A stretch of 64,000 nucleotides of DNA, taken from an uncultured Flavobacteriaceae bacterium. GTDB taxonomy: Bacteria; Bacteroidota; Bacteroidia; Flavobacteriales; Flavobacteriaceae. A model generated the notes under the pieces. That model did no database searches. It was given only the letters and a program-made list of their open reading frames with translations, and was not told the DNA's origin. The position numbers and the translations under genes were made by a program. Where the stretch lies: contig CANNCM010000003.1 in the NCBI GenBank assembly GCA_947503105.1, forward strand, positions 62,001-126,000. Reading direction: 5' to 3'. Below are positions 36,447 through 44,771 of this stretch, piece after piece; positions within the stretch are counted from its first letter, which is position 1, and each line of letters begins with the position of its first letter.

Positions 36447-38357
36447 TTAGTTATATCCTTCATTTTGTTGTAGGTTAGGGTTGACTAGTATTGAGGATTG
36501 TGGTATTGGAAACAGGTTTCTGTATTCATCAGTACCAATACCCGCAGGTTGATTGGATTTGAAAGGCCATAGGTAATTTCCAGAAGTAAAATAACCATAT
36601 CTCACTAAATCTGTACGTCTTTGTCCTTCCCAATACAACTCTCTTGATCGTTCATCTAATATAAAATCTAAGCTCATATCGGAGGAAGATATCGAATTGT
36701 TATTGCTTCCATACGCTCTAGCAATTAACTCATTGATTTTGGTAGTGGCTAAATTTAAGTCACCCCCACCTCCTCTAAGAGTTGCTTCAGCATAGTTTAA
36801 GTAAATTTCAGCTAAACGAATAAGTGCTAAGTCTGTGTCGACAAAGTTACCAGATGTATCAACGCCTTGATTTCCATTGGAATCAATATTTTTAAATTTA
36901 GTTATTGCATATCCGTTATTAAAAGGGGGGATATTTTCAATTTCTAAACTTTGCCCATCGGTATAAAACATTCCACGTTTATCAGATTCTGGAAGGACAA
37001 TTGAAAGACTATAAGTTAGTGAGTTTAGGTTTAATACCACATGGTACACACCATTTCCTGAAGGAAGGTCAATATTACCACCACCAGCTTCGAGCGTTCC
37101 ATCGGCTTCATTATCGCCATAATTTTGTCCCCAATCTTCATTGAAACGAAATTTAATTTGGTTGCCAGAAAGTGTTGCATACAATTCAAACACATTAGAG
37201 CTCGTTTCATACATTTCCATGTCTGGTCCATTCCATGAGTTTGTTGTAGCGTCCCCTACCAATCCCCAGTCAGACAATGTTCCGGATAGGGAGGCATTTA
37301 GTGCGTCTGGATCTACCATACCTTCTGGGAATTTATTAACTAAATTTTTTGTTGTGCGAATACCACCCCATCCACCGTTGACCCCAAAATCGCCAGCTGG
37401 CATGGTGCCACCAATAGCGGCATGAACCAGGAAGGTTGTTCCACCGTAGGTTTGTGAACTTAAACCATCAAAATTAGCAGTAAAAATAAACTCATTTTGA
37501 GCGCCGTTGGTATCATTATCCGCTAAGAACAATTCGTCGTAAGCCGTGCCATTGCCATTGGCATCATTCGTATTAATCATATATGTGGAATTCATCACCT
37601 CACTAGAATAAGTTACACAGTCTGTGTATCGTGGTGTTCCTGTCCAAACCTCAGCATTTAAATATAACTTAGACAATAGTGCCCAAGCCGCTACTTGATC
37701 TACACGGCCATACTCATTTGAACCAGATGGTAAAAGTTGATCTTTAATTTCTAAAAGTTCAGCTTCTACAAAGTTAAACAACTCTGCTCTAGTGCTTTGC
37801 TGTGGTAAGTCTGTTGTGATTGATGTTGACAAAGGCACATTGCCAAACAAATCAATTAAGTTGTAATAAGCAAATGCTCTAAGGAATCTTGCCTCAGCAA
37901 TATATGTAGATACCACGTCGTCCGATAAATTTGCTGCATTTGCTATAAATGAATTACAGAATGAAACTTCTTGAGCCAGTCTATTGTACATCGCCTCTGT
38001 AAAGTCATTACTTGATGACCAGTACATGCCATGCAAATCTGGAAGTCCTGGATCGCCCCATCCTACTACGGCATGGTCTGTAGTTAACTCATTTAAGTTG
38101 AAAAGCATTCTTGTAAATTGAGAAAACCCTTCGTCAATATCGGCAATATCAGGTTGTCCTGCTGGGCCGTTTTGCCCCGTTAGTGCTAAACTGGCATATA
38201 GCTTAGCCAAAGCGCCTTTTGCTTCATCAGCATTAACAAATACGTTTTCTTCTGTAAAACTGTCTGGGTCGATTGGTGATTGATTCAAGTCGTCGTGACA
38301 AGACAAAACCCCAATACAAACCGCTAATAATAAAATTATTTTTTTCATTGTTTTCAT
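36447..38357 (-). CDS. susD: SusD-like glycan-binding lipoprotein with an inserted SusE/F-type domain
   Basis: RagB/SusD family lipoprotein that lids the SusC channel and binds alpha-glucan. The 636 residues are about 100 more than usual. Lipobox GVLSC at residue 20, then HDDLNQSP. The TPR-like helical half is clear (IAEARFLRAFAYYNLIDLFGNVPL; WALLSKLYLNAEVW), and the C-terminal SusD half returns with DKRGMFYTDGQ, LIRLAEIYLNYAEA and LDERSRELYWEGQRRTDLVR. Between them, residues about 349-455 read as a complete SusE/SusF-type domain (WGLVGDATTNSWNGPDM, FRFNEDWGQNYGDNEADG, GVYHVVLNLNSLTYSLS). It starts 6 bases after susC. Confidence 0.93.
   Translation of the reverse strand: MKTMKKIILLLAVCIGVLSCHDDLNQSPIDPDSFTEENVFVNADEAKGALAKLYASLALTGQNGPAGQPDIADIDEGFSQFTRMLFNLNELTTDHAVVGWGDPGLPDLHGMYWSSSNDFTEAMYNRLAQEVSFCNSFIANAANLSDDVVSTYIAEARFLRAFAYYNLIDLFGNVPLSTSITTDLPQQSTRAELFNFVEAELLEIKDQLLPSGSNEYGRVDQVAAWALLSKLYLNAEVWTGTPRYTDCVTYSSEVMNSTYMINTNDANGNGTAYDELFLADNDTNGAQNEFIFTANFDGLSSQTYGGTTFLVHAAIGGTMPAGDFGVNGGWGGIRTTKNLVNKFPEGMVDPDALNASLSGTLSDWGLVGDATTNSWNGPDMEMYETSSNVFELYATLSGNQIKFRFNEDWGQNYGDNEADGTLEAGGGNIDLPSGNGVYHVVLNLNSLTYSLSIVLPESDKRGMFYTDGQSLEIENIPPFNNGYAITKFKNIDSNGNQGVDTSGNFVDTDLALIRLAEIYLNYAEATLRGGGGDLNLATTKINELIARAYGSNNNSISSSDMSLDFILDERSRELYWEGQRRTDLVRYGYFTSGNYLWPFKSNQPAGIGTDEYRNLFPIPQSSILVNPNLQQNEGYN
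36993..37313 (-). other. SusE/SusF-type starch-binding domain inserted in SusD
   Basis: Region coding residues about 349-455 of SusD. It has the Trp-rich start, the KFRxNxDW...NYGDNxADGTLE core and the GxYxVxLxLxxxTY end that I associate with SusE/SusF domains. It sits between two blocks that are contiguous in ordinary SusD proteins. Confidence 0.8.
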
Positions 38358-38363
38358 GTTTTA

Positions 38364-41270
38364 TTAAAAGTCAATATTTACTCCAAATACAAAAGACTGT
38401 GGTCTTGGGTAGAAATTGTTATCAATTCCTCCAAAAATTTCTGGATCTAATCCTTCGTAGTCAGTTATAGTCAATACGTTTTGCATTGACCCGTAAACTC
38501 TAAATCTAGTATCACTATTAAAATCAAAAGTATATCCAATAGCAATATTATCGATTCTAAAGAATGATGCTTCTCTAACATAATGAGAACTCAACAAGTT
38601 GTTTTCTGTTATGTTTACAAACCCTGTATCCAGGTAGTCTGAGTGAAGGTTTGTCAAGATGCTGTTTTCTGTGGCTCTTCTAAGGTATGCTGTACTGGAA
38701 GCTACATTATCATAGGCATAGTTTCCAAGACTGGCTCTAGTAACCATAGCAAAATCCCAGTTCTTATAATTCAAGTTGGTGTTTAGACCCATTGTGATAT
38801 CAGCAAATGGTGATTTATAGAAAAACTTATCATTGTCATTAATTATATTATCTCCATTTCTATCGACATAGGCCCCTTCGATTGGATTACCATCGGTGTC
38901 ATAAACTTGCTGTAATACAAAGAAACTGTTTGGCACCTGCCCTTGAGTGTGGAGTTGTACATTATTTCCTACTCCTCCACTGATCCCTCCCGTAGGTTGA
39001 TCAAAAGGAAGGTTGGTGATGGTGTTATCGTTAAAAGCGATGTTATAGCCAATAGACCATTCCACATCATCTGTGACTACTGGGGTTGCATTTAACATGA
39101 TTTCAAGTCCCTTGTTTTCCATATCACCAATGTTTTTATCAACTCTGTTACCAAAGTTTGTGAATGGATCAACCGAAGAAAATGCAATAAGATCTTTAGT
39201 TTCTCTGATATAATAATTCAAAGATCCAGAAAGACGATTGTCTAGGACCGTAAAATCAACACCAAAGTTCGTAGTTCGTCCAATTTCCCAGCGTAATTCC
39301 TCATTAAGAGGTTCTGGTCTATAGGTTTGGTAAAATGAATTTCCAAATTGGTAATTTGCTGTAGAAGTACTTCCAGTGTAACGCGTAAGGAATCTATAAT
39401 CTCCCAATCCATTGACATTTCCAACTTCTCCATATCCAACTCGAAGTTTCAATTCATTAAAGAAAGAATTTTCCATAAAATCTTCTTTATGAAGATTCCA
39501 TGCGGCAGCAACAGACGGGAAATAGCCCCAACGATCGTCTGGATTAAGTTTAGATGATGCATCTGCTCTTAAGGTTGCTGTTAGTAAATATTTACCATTG
39601 TAGTCGTAGTTCAAACGTCCAAAATAGGAAAGTAACACATTTTTGGATTTATCAATAAATTCAAAATCATTACCATCTTCTTCAGCTTCGCTGTCGTAGC
39701 TGTAGTTGTAGAACTCAAACGATTGGTATGAGTGACCTGCAACAGCAGTTAAATTGTGGACCTCATTAAAGGATGTTTCATAAGTTAGGTATGCATCAAA
39801 CAAAGAGTTGGTTGCTTCATTATCATAGCGACTTTCTGCTCCATCAAAGGTTGGATCCGATGTGGGCATATTGGCTGAAGTCATAGTTCCACCACTTCCG
39901 TCAGTTTGATCAATACCTACCTTAACAGTGGCTGTTAAGCCCTCAACAAAAGGTAAAGAATAATCGAACTTGACATTGGAAACAATTCTATTTATTTCAG
40001 AGGAGTCCTCTGTCAAATTGAGTAATGCAACGGGATTTGTTGGCGCAAGATTATATTGACTACCTGTTGCAGGATCAATCCAGGAATAATAGCCACCATA
40101 AGGCGATGTTGAATCAAAGACACTTTGCGTAGGATCGTAGGAAATGGCATTCCCTATGGCACCTCTGTTTGCAAAAGTATTGTTTGTGTTCGAATAAAGT
40201 GCATTGAAACTCATCTTCAAATCTCCTCCAAAAGCCTCTGGCTTAAAGTTGATAGAAGCTGTTTTACGATCAAAGTTATCTCCTTTTAAAATACCATCAT
40301 GATCCGAATACCCAAGCGACAATCGGAGAGGTATATTGGCCAACTGTCCAGTAGCACTTAATGAAAAATCTCGCCCCATAGCAGAGTCGTAGATTTCGTC
40401 TTGCCAATTCGTGTTGCTATTTCCTAAAAGGTCAATAGCAGCAGAATCTCCTGTGCCAATTACTGTCTCTCTAAATTGATCTGAACTCATTACATCCACT
40501 TGGTTTAATGGATTGTGCGATGTTGTTGATGCATTAAAATTAAATTTAAAGTCTCCAGATTTACCGGACTTCGTGGTAATGATAATGACACCATTGGCTC
40601 CTCGCGATCCATAGATTGCAGTTGCAGAAGCATCTTTTAAGACTACCATGCTTTCAATATCATTTGGATTGATAAGGTTTAGTGGATTTCTCGAACCTCC
40701 AACACCACCGTCATTCAATGGAATTCCATCAACGACATAAAGGGGGTTACTAGATAAACTTAAAGATCCATTTCCACGAATACGGATTACCTGACCTTCG
40801 CCAGGAGCACCACTACCAGCAGTTACAGAAACCCCTGCAATTTTTCCGCTGATTAATTGTTGCGCAGAAACTAAAGGACCTTGGTTAAAGTCCTCTGAAG
40901 TAATCAAATCTGCAGCTCCTGTCAAATCTTCTTTTTTTACACTACCATATCCAATTAAAACAACCTCATCTAATGCCGAAGCATCTTCTGCCAATTGTAC
41001 GTTTAGAGCACTTTCTCCATTGTAAGAAATTTCTTGTGTAGAAAATCCCACATAAGAAAAAACAAGTACATCGCCAATGTTGGCAGAAATTTGGTAATTC
41101 CCATCAAAATCTGTAGTGGTTCCAGTGTTTGTTCCTTTTACAAGTACATTTACACCAGGCAGTGGCAATCCACTGTCTTCTTCGCTTACTGTACCTTTTA
41201 CACTCGATTGACCAAAGCAAATGATAGGAATCAAGAGTAATAATAAGAAGCTATTAATTTTTGTTTTCAT
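38364..41270 (-). CDS. susC: SusC-like TonB-dependent transporter
   Basis: RagA/SusC family outer-membrane importer of 968 residues, energised by TonB. Signal peptide 1-20 (IPIICFGQ). Residues about 24-110 form a carboxypeptidase-regulatory-like domain (VKGTVSEEDSGLPLPGVNVLVKG, DGNYQISANIGDVLVFSYVG). Then the conserved EVVLIGYGSVKKEDLTGA, the plug (LISGKIAGVSVTAGSGAPG, IRIRGNGSL, VVDGIPL, DASATAIYGSRGANGVI) and the barrel, ending in an aromatic residue (NIDF). It is the first gene of the susCDE-amylase arm. Its upstream region is shared with the divergent LacI-type regulator. The neighbours indicate maltodextrin as cargo. Confidence 0.96.
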   Translation of the reverse strand: MKTKINSFLLLLLIPIICFGQSSVKGTVSEEDSGLPLPGVNVLVKGTNTGTTTDFDGNYQISANIGDVLVFSYVGFSTQEISYNGESALNVQLAEDASALDEVVLIGYGSVKKEDLTGAADLITSEDFNQGPLVSAQQLISGKIAGVSVTAGSGAPGEGQVIRIRGNGSLSLSSNPLYVVDGIPLNDGGVGGSRNPLNLINPNDIESMVVLKDASATAIYGSRGANGVIIITTKSGKSGDFKFNFNASTTSHNPLNQVDVMSSDQFRETVIGTGDSAAIDLLGNSNTNWQDEIYDSAMGRDFSLSATGQLANIPLRLSLGYSDHDGILKGDNFDRKTASINFKPEAFGGDLKMSFNALYSNTNNTFANRGAIGNAISYDPTQSVFDSTSPYGGYYSWIDPATGSQYNLAPTNPVALLNLTEDSSEINRIVSNVKFDYSLPFVEGLTATVKVGIDQTDGSGGTMTSANMPTSDPTFDGAESRYDNEATNSLFDAYLTYETSFNEVHNLTAVAGHSYQSFEFYNYSYDSEAEEDGNDFEFIDKSKNVLLSYFGRLNYDYNGKYLLTATLRADASSKLNPDDRWGYFPSVAAAWNLHKEDFMENSFFNELKLRVGYGEVGNVNGLGDYRFLTRYTGSTSTANYQFGNSFYQTYRPEPLNEELRWEIGRTTNFGVDFTVLDNRLSGSLNYYIRETKDLIAFSSVDPFTNFGNRVDKNIGDMENKGLEIMLNATPVVTDDVEWSIGYNIAFNDNTITNLPFDQPTGGISGGVGNNVQLHTQGQVPNSFFVLQQVYDTDGNPIEGAYVDRNGDNIINDNDKFFYKSPFADITMGLNTNLNYKNWDFAMVTRASLGNYAYDNVASSTAYLRRATENSILTNLHSDYLDTGFVNITENNLLSSHYVREASFFRIDNIAIGYTFDFNSDTRFRVYGSMQNVLTITDYEGLDPEIFGGIDNNFYPRPQSFVFGVNIDF

Positions 41271-41390
41271 AAAATGATTGTTAGTTAAGACTAATTTTCG
41301 ATTTTAACTTATAATTCTACTTTTCAGGGCTAATGTATATCTTTGGGAATTATTTAACAATTCTATAACATGACTATAACGTTTTCGTGT

Positions 41391-41414
41391 TGATAAGTTT
41401 TTGAATAATTATCA
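41391..41414. promoter_or_regulatory. Candidate operator in the susC/malR divergent region
   Basis: TGATAA and TTATCA separated by 12 bases, between the two divergent arms of the locus. A similar TGATAA-N13-TTATCA pair occurs before the symporter gene. No consensus -7 box is found for susC in 41271-41460; a TATTTTTG at 41466-41473 may serve malR. The rest of 41271-41557 is AT-rich without an open frame I trust. Confidence 0.3.
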
Positions 41415-41557
41415 TAAATCAGCATTATTTCTGTTGAAAACACAAAAAAAAGGGGTGTTTATTGCTATTTTTGACAGTAAAGCATACTAATTAAATTTTT
41501 TAAAAGTGTAATCAAATATAATATTGTTTAAAGAAAATACATAATAGTTTAACAATT

Positions 41558-42607
41558 ATGAAAAAAAGAACGACCCTAAAACAATTGGCAAAAGAGTTGG
41601 ATGTCTCCATTTCTACAGTTTCAAAAGCCCTAAAAAACAGCCCAGAAATTAGTCAAGACACCATAGACAAAGTCAAAGCTTTTGCAAAATTATTGAATTA
41701 CAGACCCAACAATATTGCTTTGAGTCTAAAGAACAGAAAAACAAAAACTATTGGAATTATAATACCAGATATTGTCCACCATTTTTTCACTAAAGTCATC
41801 AAAGGGGTCGAAAATTATGCCAATGCACAAGGATACAATGTTATTGTTGGATTGTCCAATGAGTCTTTTTCTAACGAGGTCATAAATATGGAAATGCTAG
41901 CCAATGGCAGTATCGATGGTTTTATTATATCCATGTCAAGAGAAACAATGCAAAGACAAGATTATCAGCACTTTACAGAATGTTTAAACGAAGGTATTCC
42001 TTTGGTGATGTTTGATCGAATTGTAAATGAAATTCCTTGCGATAAAGTTGCAGTAGATGACGCCAAAGGGGCACGAATCGCTACTGAAACACTTTTGGAA
42101 AAAGGGGCTAAAAAAATTGCTATCATCACAACTAAAGACTATGTCAGTGTTGGTCGTTTGCGTACCAAGGGATATTTGGAAGCCTTGGGTGCTTACGATA
42201 TCAATCCAACAGCAGATCTAATTTTAAAAATTGACGATGATTTACTTTATGAAGACCATCTTGAAAATCTAGAGGCTCAAATTCGTAAACTGCTTAAAAA
42301 CCACCCGGATATTGATGGAATTTTTGCCGTAAACGAACTCTACGCCGTTGTTGCCATGAAAGTTGCCAAAGAACTTGAAATTGATATCCCAGGCCAGCTA
42401 CAAGTGATTGGTTTTACAGATGGTATGCTTTCAAAACACGCCTCTCCGGCACTCACAACAGTAAGTCAACATGGCGAAGCGATGGGAGAAAAAGCAGCGG
42501 AGTTACTTATTCAAAGAATAGATGAACGCGTTGATGACATTCCAGGGCAACCATTGAAAACAACAATTATTTCAACAGATTTAATTTTAAGAAATTCCAC
42601 AAAATAA
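41558..42607 (+). CDS. malR: LacI-family transcriptional regulator of the alpha-glucan locus
   Basis: DNA-binding repressor/activator of 349 residues. The N-terminal helix-turn-helix and hinge are TLKQLAKELDVSISTVSKAL and NYRPNNIALSLKNRKT. The C-terminal sugar-binding domain begins TKTIGIIIPDIVHHFF and includes the VMFDRIV, ATETLLEKGAKKIAII, GIFAVNELYAVVAM and QLQVIGFTDG blocks. The location between the two arms of the starch locus suggests it senses maltose or maltodextrin and controls both, as MalR-type regulators do in this phylum; this is inference. The symbol is functional, not experimentally based. Confidence 0.9.
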   Translation: MKKRTTLKQLAKELDVSISTVSKALKNSPEISQDTIDKVKAFAKLLNYRPNNIALSLKNRKTKTIGIIIPDIVHHFFTKVIKGVENYANAQGYNVIVGLSNESFSNEVINMEMLANGSIDGFIISMSRETMQRQDYQHFTECLNEGIPLVMFDRIVNEIPCDKVAVDDAKGARIATETLLEKGAKKIAIITTKDYVSVGRLRTKGYLEALGAYDINPTADLILKIDDDLLYEDHLENLEAQIRKLLKNHPDIDGIFAVNELYAVVAMKVAKELEIDIPGQLQVIGFTDGMLSKHASPALTTVSQHGEAMGEKAAELLIQRIDERVDDIPGQPLKTTIISTDLILRNSTK

Positions 42608-42640
42608 TTTGCTCAAGTAAAATTTTCTTTTTTATATTTG
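42608..42640 (+). promoter_or_regulatory. Promoter of the maltose symporter operon
   Basis: TTTG (42608-42611), a 21-base spacer and TATATTTG (42633-42640), a perfect Bacteroidetes promoter starting right after the malR stop. The start site would be near 42647, leaving a leader of about 90 bases. Confidence 0.7.
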
Positions 42641-42644
42641 AAGC

Positions 42645-42722
42645 ATCAAAACTTATACTTCTACTTTTCATTTTTAAGTTTTGATAACCACATTTGCTGA
42701 TTATCAAAATAGTATTAATACT
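42645..42722 (+). promoter_or_regulatory. Nested inverted repeats in the symporter leader
   Basis: ATCAAAACTTA (42645-42655) pairs with TAAGTTTTGAT (42675-42685), 11 of 11. The overlapping TTTTGATAA (42679-42687) pairs with TTATCAAAA (42701-42709), 9 of 9. AGTATTAATACT (42711-42722) is a perfect palindrome. All lie downstream of the -7 box, so they could be operators blocking transcription or alternative RNA stems. Confidence 0.6.
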
Positions 42723-42736
42723 TTACTTATACTATT

Positions 42737-44104
42737 ATGAAAAAGCAATTACTTGGGTTCTGGGATATCTGGAATATGAGTTTTGGATTCCTAGGTATCC
42801 AATTCGGTTTTGCATTACAAGGGGGCTTTATGTCTCGTATTTTTCAAACTTTGGGTGCTGATAAAGCAGAAATTCCAATGCTTTGGATTGCGGCACCTTT
42901 GACTGGCCTCATTGTTCAGCCCATTATCGGATATTTGAGTGATAGAACATGGCACCCTAAACTTGGGCGCAGAAAACCTTACTTTTTAATTGGGGCTATT
43001 TTAAGCTCTTTGGTATTGTTTTTGGTTCCTCATTCTCCTGTGCTATGGATGGCCGTTGGATTTCTCTGGATTTTAGATGCATCTATCAACATTTCAATGG
43101 AGCCATTTCGCGCTCTAGTGGCCGATAAATTACCCGAATCGCAACGCTCTTATGGCTTTGTGGTGCAGACGCTTATCATTGGCATAGGAACTTGGATTGC
43201 GAGTAACTTGCCTTGGATGGTTTCTCAACTCGGCGTAAGTAATTCTGCGCCCTCTGGAGTAGTTCCTATGTCTGTTAAAGTGGCTTTTGCCATTGGTGCC
43301 TTTGTGTTTTTGGCAAGTGTACTCTACACTATCACAACCACATCTGAGTATCCACCAGAAGACATGGACGCTTTTGAAAAAGAACGAGCACAAAAAAATA
43401 GATTCATTCCAGACATTATTGAAAACATTGGTCAAATGCCAACAACAATGAAAAAACTTGGTGTCGTACAGTTTTTTTCGTGGTTTGCCTTCTTTACCAT
43501 GTGGAGCATGGCCAATCCTGCCCTCACCGAACATGTGTTTAAAACACCTGCTCCAGTAGAGGCAAATTATGACATTAGCACAAAAGAAGGTATGGCTGCT
43601 TTTGATATTGTCAATACCGCTTTTCAGGAGTCATCAAATGCTGTAGGTTCTGCAATGGGTGTGTATGGATTATCTTCTATGGTGTTTGCATTGTTACTCA
43701 CTTTTTACACCTCCAAACATACAATTAACAGAAAATATGTACACATGGGATCCCTTGCCTTAGGAGGGTTTGGATTCTTATTGATGTATGTGGCAACTCC
43801 CCAACAGTTAAAATATTGTTTCATCTTAATTGGGTTTTCATGGGGTAGTATTTTATCAATGCCCTATGCCATGCTGTCTAGTTCTGTAGATTCAAATAAA
43901 ATGGGGGTATTTATGGGAATTTTCAATATGTTTATTGTAATTCCACAAATCGCAGCAGCTCTAGGTACAATTAATTATTTATCAAATCTTATTGGCCCAG
44001 AAGCCATAAACAGCATGATAATTGCAGGAATCAGCTTGATTGCTGCCGCACTAACGAATTTACTTATTACAAACCCATCTGCAATACGATATCAATCTGA
44101 ATAA
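42737..44104 (+). CDS. malT: MFS sugar symporter (maltose type, SLC45-like)
   Basis: Inner-membrane major facilitator transporter of 455 residues with about 12 helices. The N-terminal FWDIWNMSFGFLGIQFGFALQ and the loop GYLSDRTWHPKLGRRKPYF, a motif-A variant, are typical of the SLC45-like sugar:H+ symporters found in Bacteroidetes maltose loci. A long hydrophilic loop follows helix 6 (EKERAQKNRFIPDII). It is followed with 1 base spacing by beta-phosphoglucomutase and then maltose phosphorylase, so maltose (or short maltodextrin) is the natural cargo. The symbol is a functional label, not the E. coli activator. Confidence 0.85.
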   Translation: MKKQLLGFWDIWNMSFGFLGIQFGFALQGGFMSRIFQTLGADKAEIPMLWIAAPLTGLIVQPIIGYLSDRTWHPKLGRRKPYFLIGAILSSLVLFLVPHSPVLWMAVGFLWILDASINISMEPFRALVADKLPESQRSYGFVVQTLIIGIGTWIASNLPWMVSQLGVSNSAPSGVVPMSVKVAFAIGAFVFLASVLYTITTTSEYPPEDMDAFEKERAQKNRFIPDIIENIGQMPTTMKKLGVVQFFSWFAFFTMWSMANPALTEHVFKTPAPVEANYDISTKEGMAAFDIVNTAFQESSNAVGSAMGVYGLSSMVFALLLTFYTSKHTINRKYVHMGSLALGGFGFLLMYVATPQQLKYCFILIGFSWGSILSMPYAMLSSSVDSNKMGVFMGIFNMFIVIPQIAAALGTINYLSNLIGPEAINSMIIAGISLIAAALTNLLITNPSAIRYQSE

Positions 44105-44105
44105 T

Positions 44106-44765
44106 ATGAAAAGAAAATGTTTCATTTTTGACTTAGATGGTGTTATTGTAGATACCGCAAAGTATCATTATCAAGCTTGGAAGGCGTTAGCAAATGATCT
44201 TGGCATTGATTTTTCTATTGAACAAAATGAACAACTCAAAGGGGTTAGTCGCGTTCAATCTTTAGAAAAAATTTTGAAGTGGGGAGGTCGTACATTGGAT
44301 CCTATCGAATTTCAAGATAAAATGAATCAAAAAAATACAAACTATCTTGAGTACATTTCTAACATGGACACCTCAGAGCTTTTACCAGATGTAGATAGAG
44401 TGCTTAGGTTTTTAACAAACAATAACCAATTCATCACATTAGGATCGGCCAGTAAGAATGCGCGACCAATTTTGGATAAAGTAAAAATTACCAGTCTTTT
44501 TGATGCTATTGTTGATGGCAACGATGTCTCAAAAGCCAAGCCCAACCCAGAAGTGTTTCTCAAGGCAGCGCGCCTGACAAAATCTAAAGCAAAAAACTGT
44601 ATTGTTTTTGAAGATTCTGTTGCAGGTATTCAAGCCGCAAATGCGGCAGGAATGATTAGTATTGGCATTGGAGATGCAAGAATTTTACACGAAGCGCAAT
44701 ACAATTTTGAAGACTTTAGAGGGCTAAGTAATACCTTTTTAGAAAACCTTATAAAAAAATCATAA
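44106..44765 (+). CDS. pgmB: Beta-phosphoglucomutase
   Basis: HAD-superfamily enzyme of 219 residues that turns beta-glucose-1-phosphate into glucose-6-phosphate. The nucleophile motif FDLDGVIVDT carries the catalytic Asp pair; LKGVSRVQSLEKIL is the cap-loop block of PgmB; LGSASKNARPIL, the lysine of AKPNPEVFLKAA and the magnesium aspartates of VFEDSVAGIQAA complete the set. It lies directly before the phosphorylase that produces its substrate, 6 bases upstream. Complete. Confidence 0.95.
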   Translation: MKRKCFIFDLDGVIVDTAKYHYQAWKALANDLGIDFSIEQNEQLKGVSRVQSLEKILKWGGRTLDPIEFQDKMNQKNTNYLEYISNMDTSELLPDVDRVLRFLTNNNQFITLGSASKNARPILDKVKITSLFDAIVDGNDVSKAKPNPEVFLKAARLTKSKAKNCIVFEDSVAGIQAANAAGMISIGIGDARILHEAQYNFEDFRGLSNTFLENLIKKS

Positions 44766-44771
44766 TAAATT

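Noticed and set aside
41378-41390. ACG-TTTT-CGT as a classical LacI-type operator upstream of susC
   Set aside because: Arms are only 3 bases and the centre is not CG; too weak to claim in AT-rich DNA.
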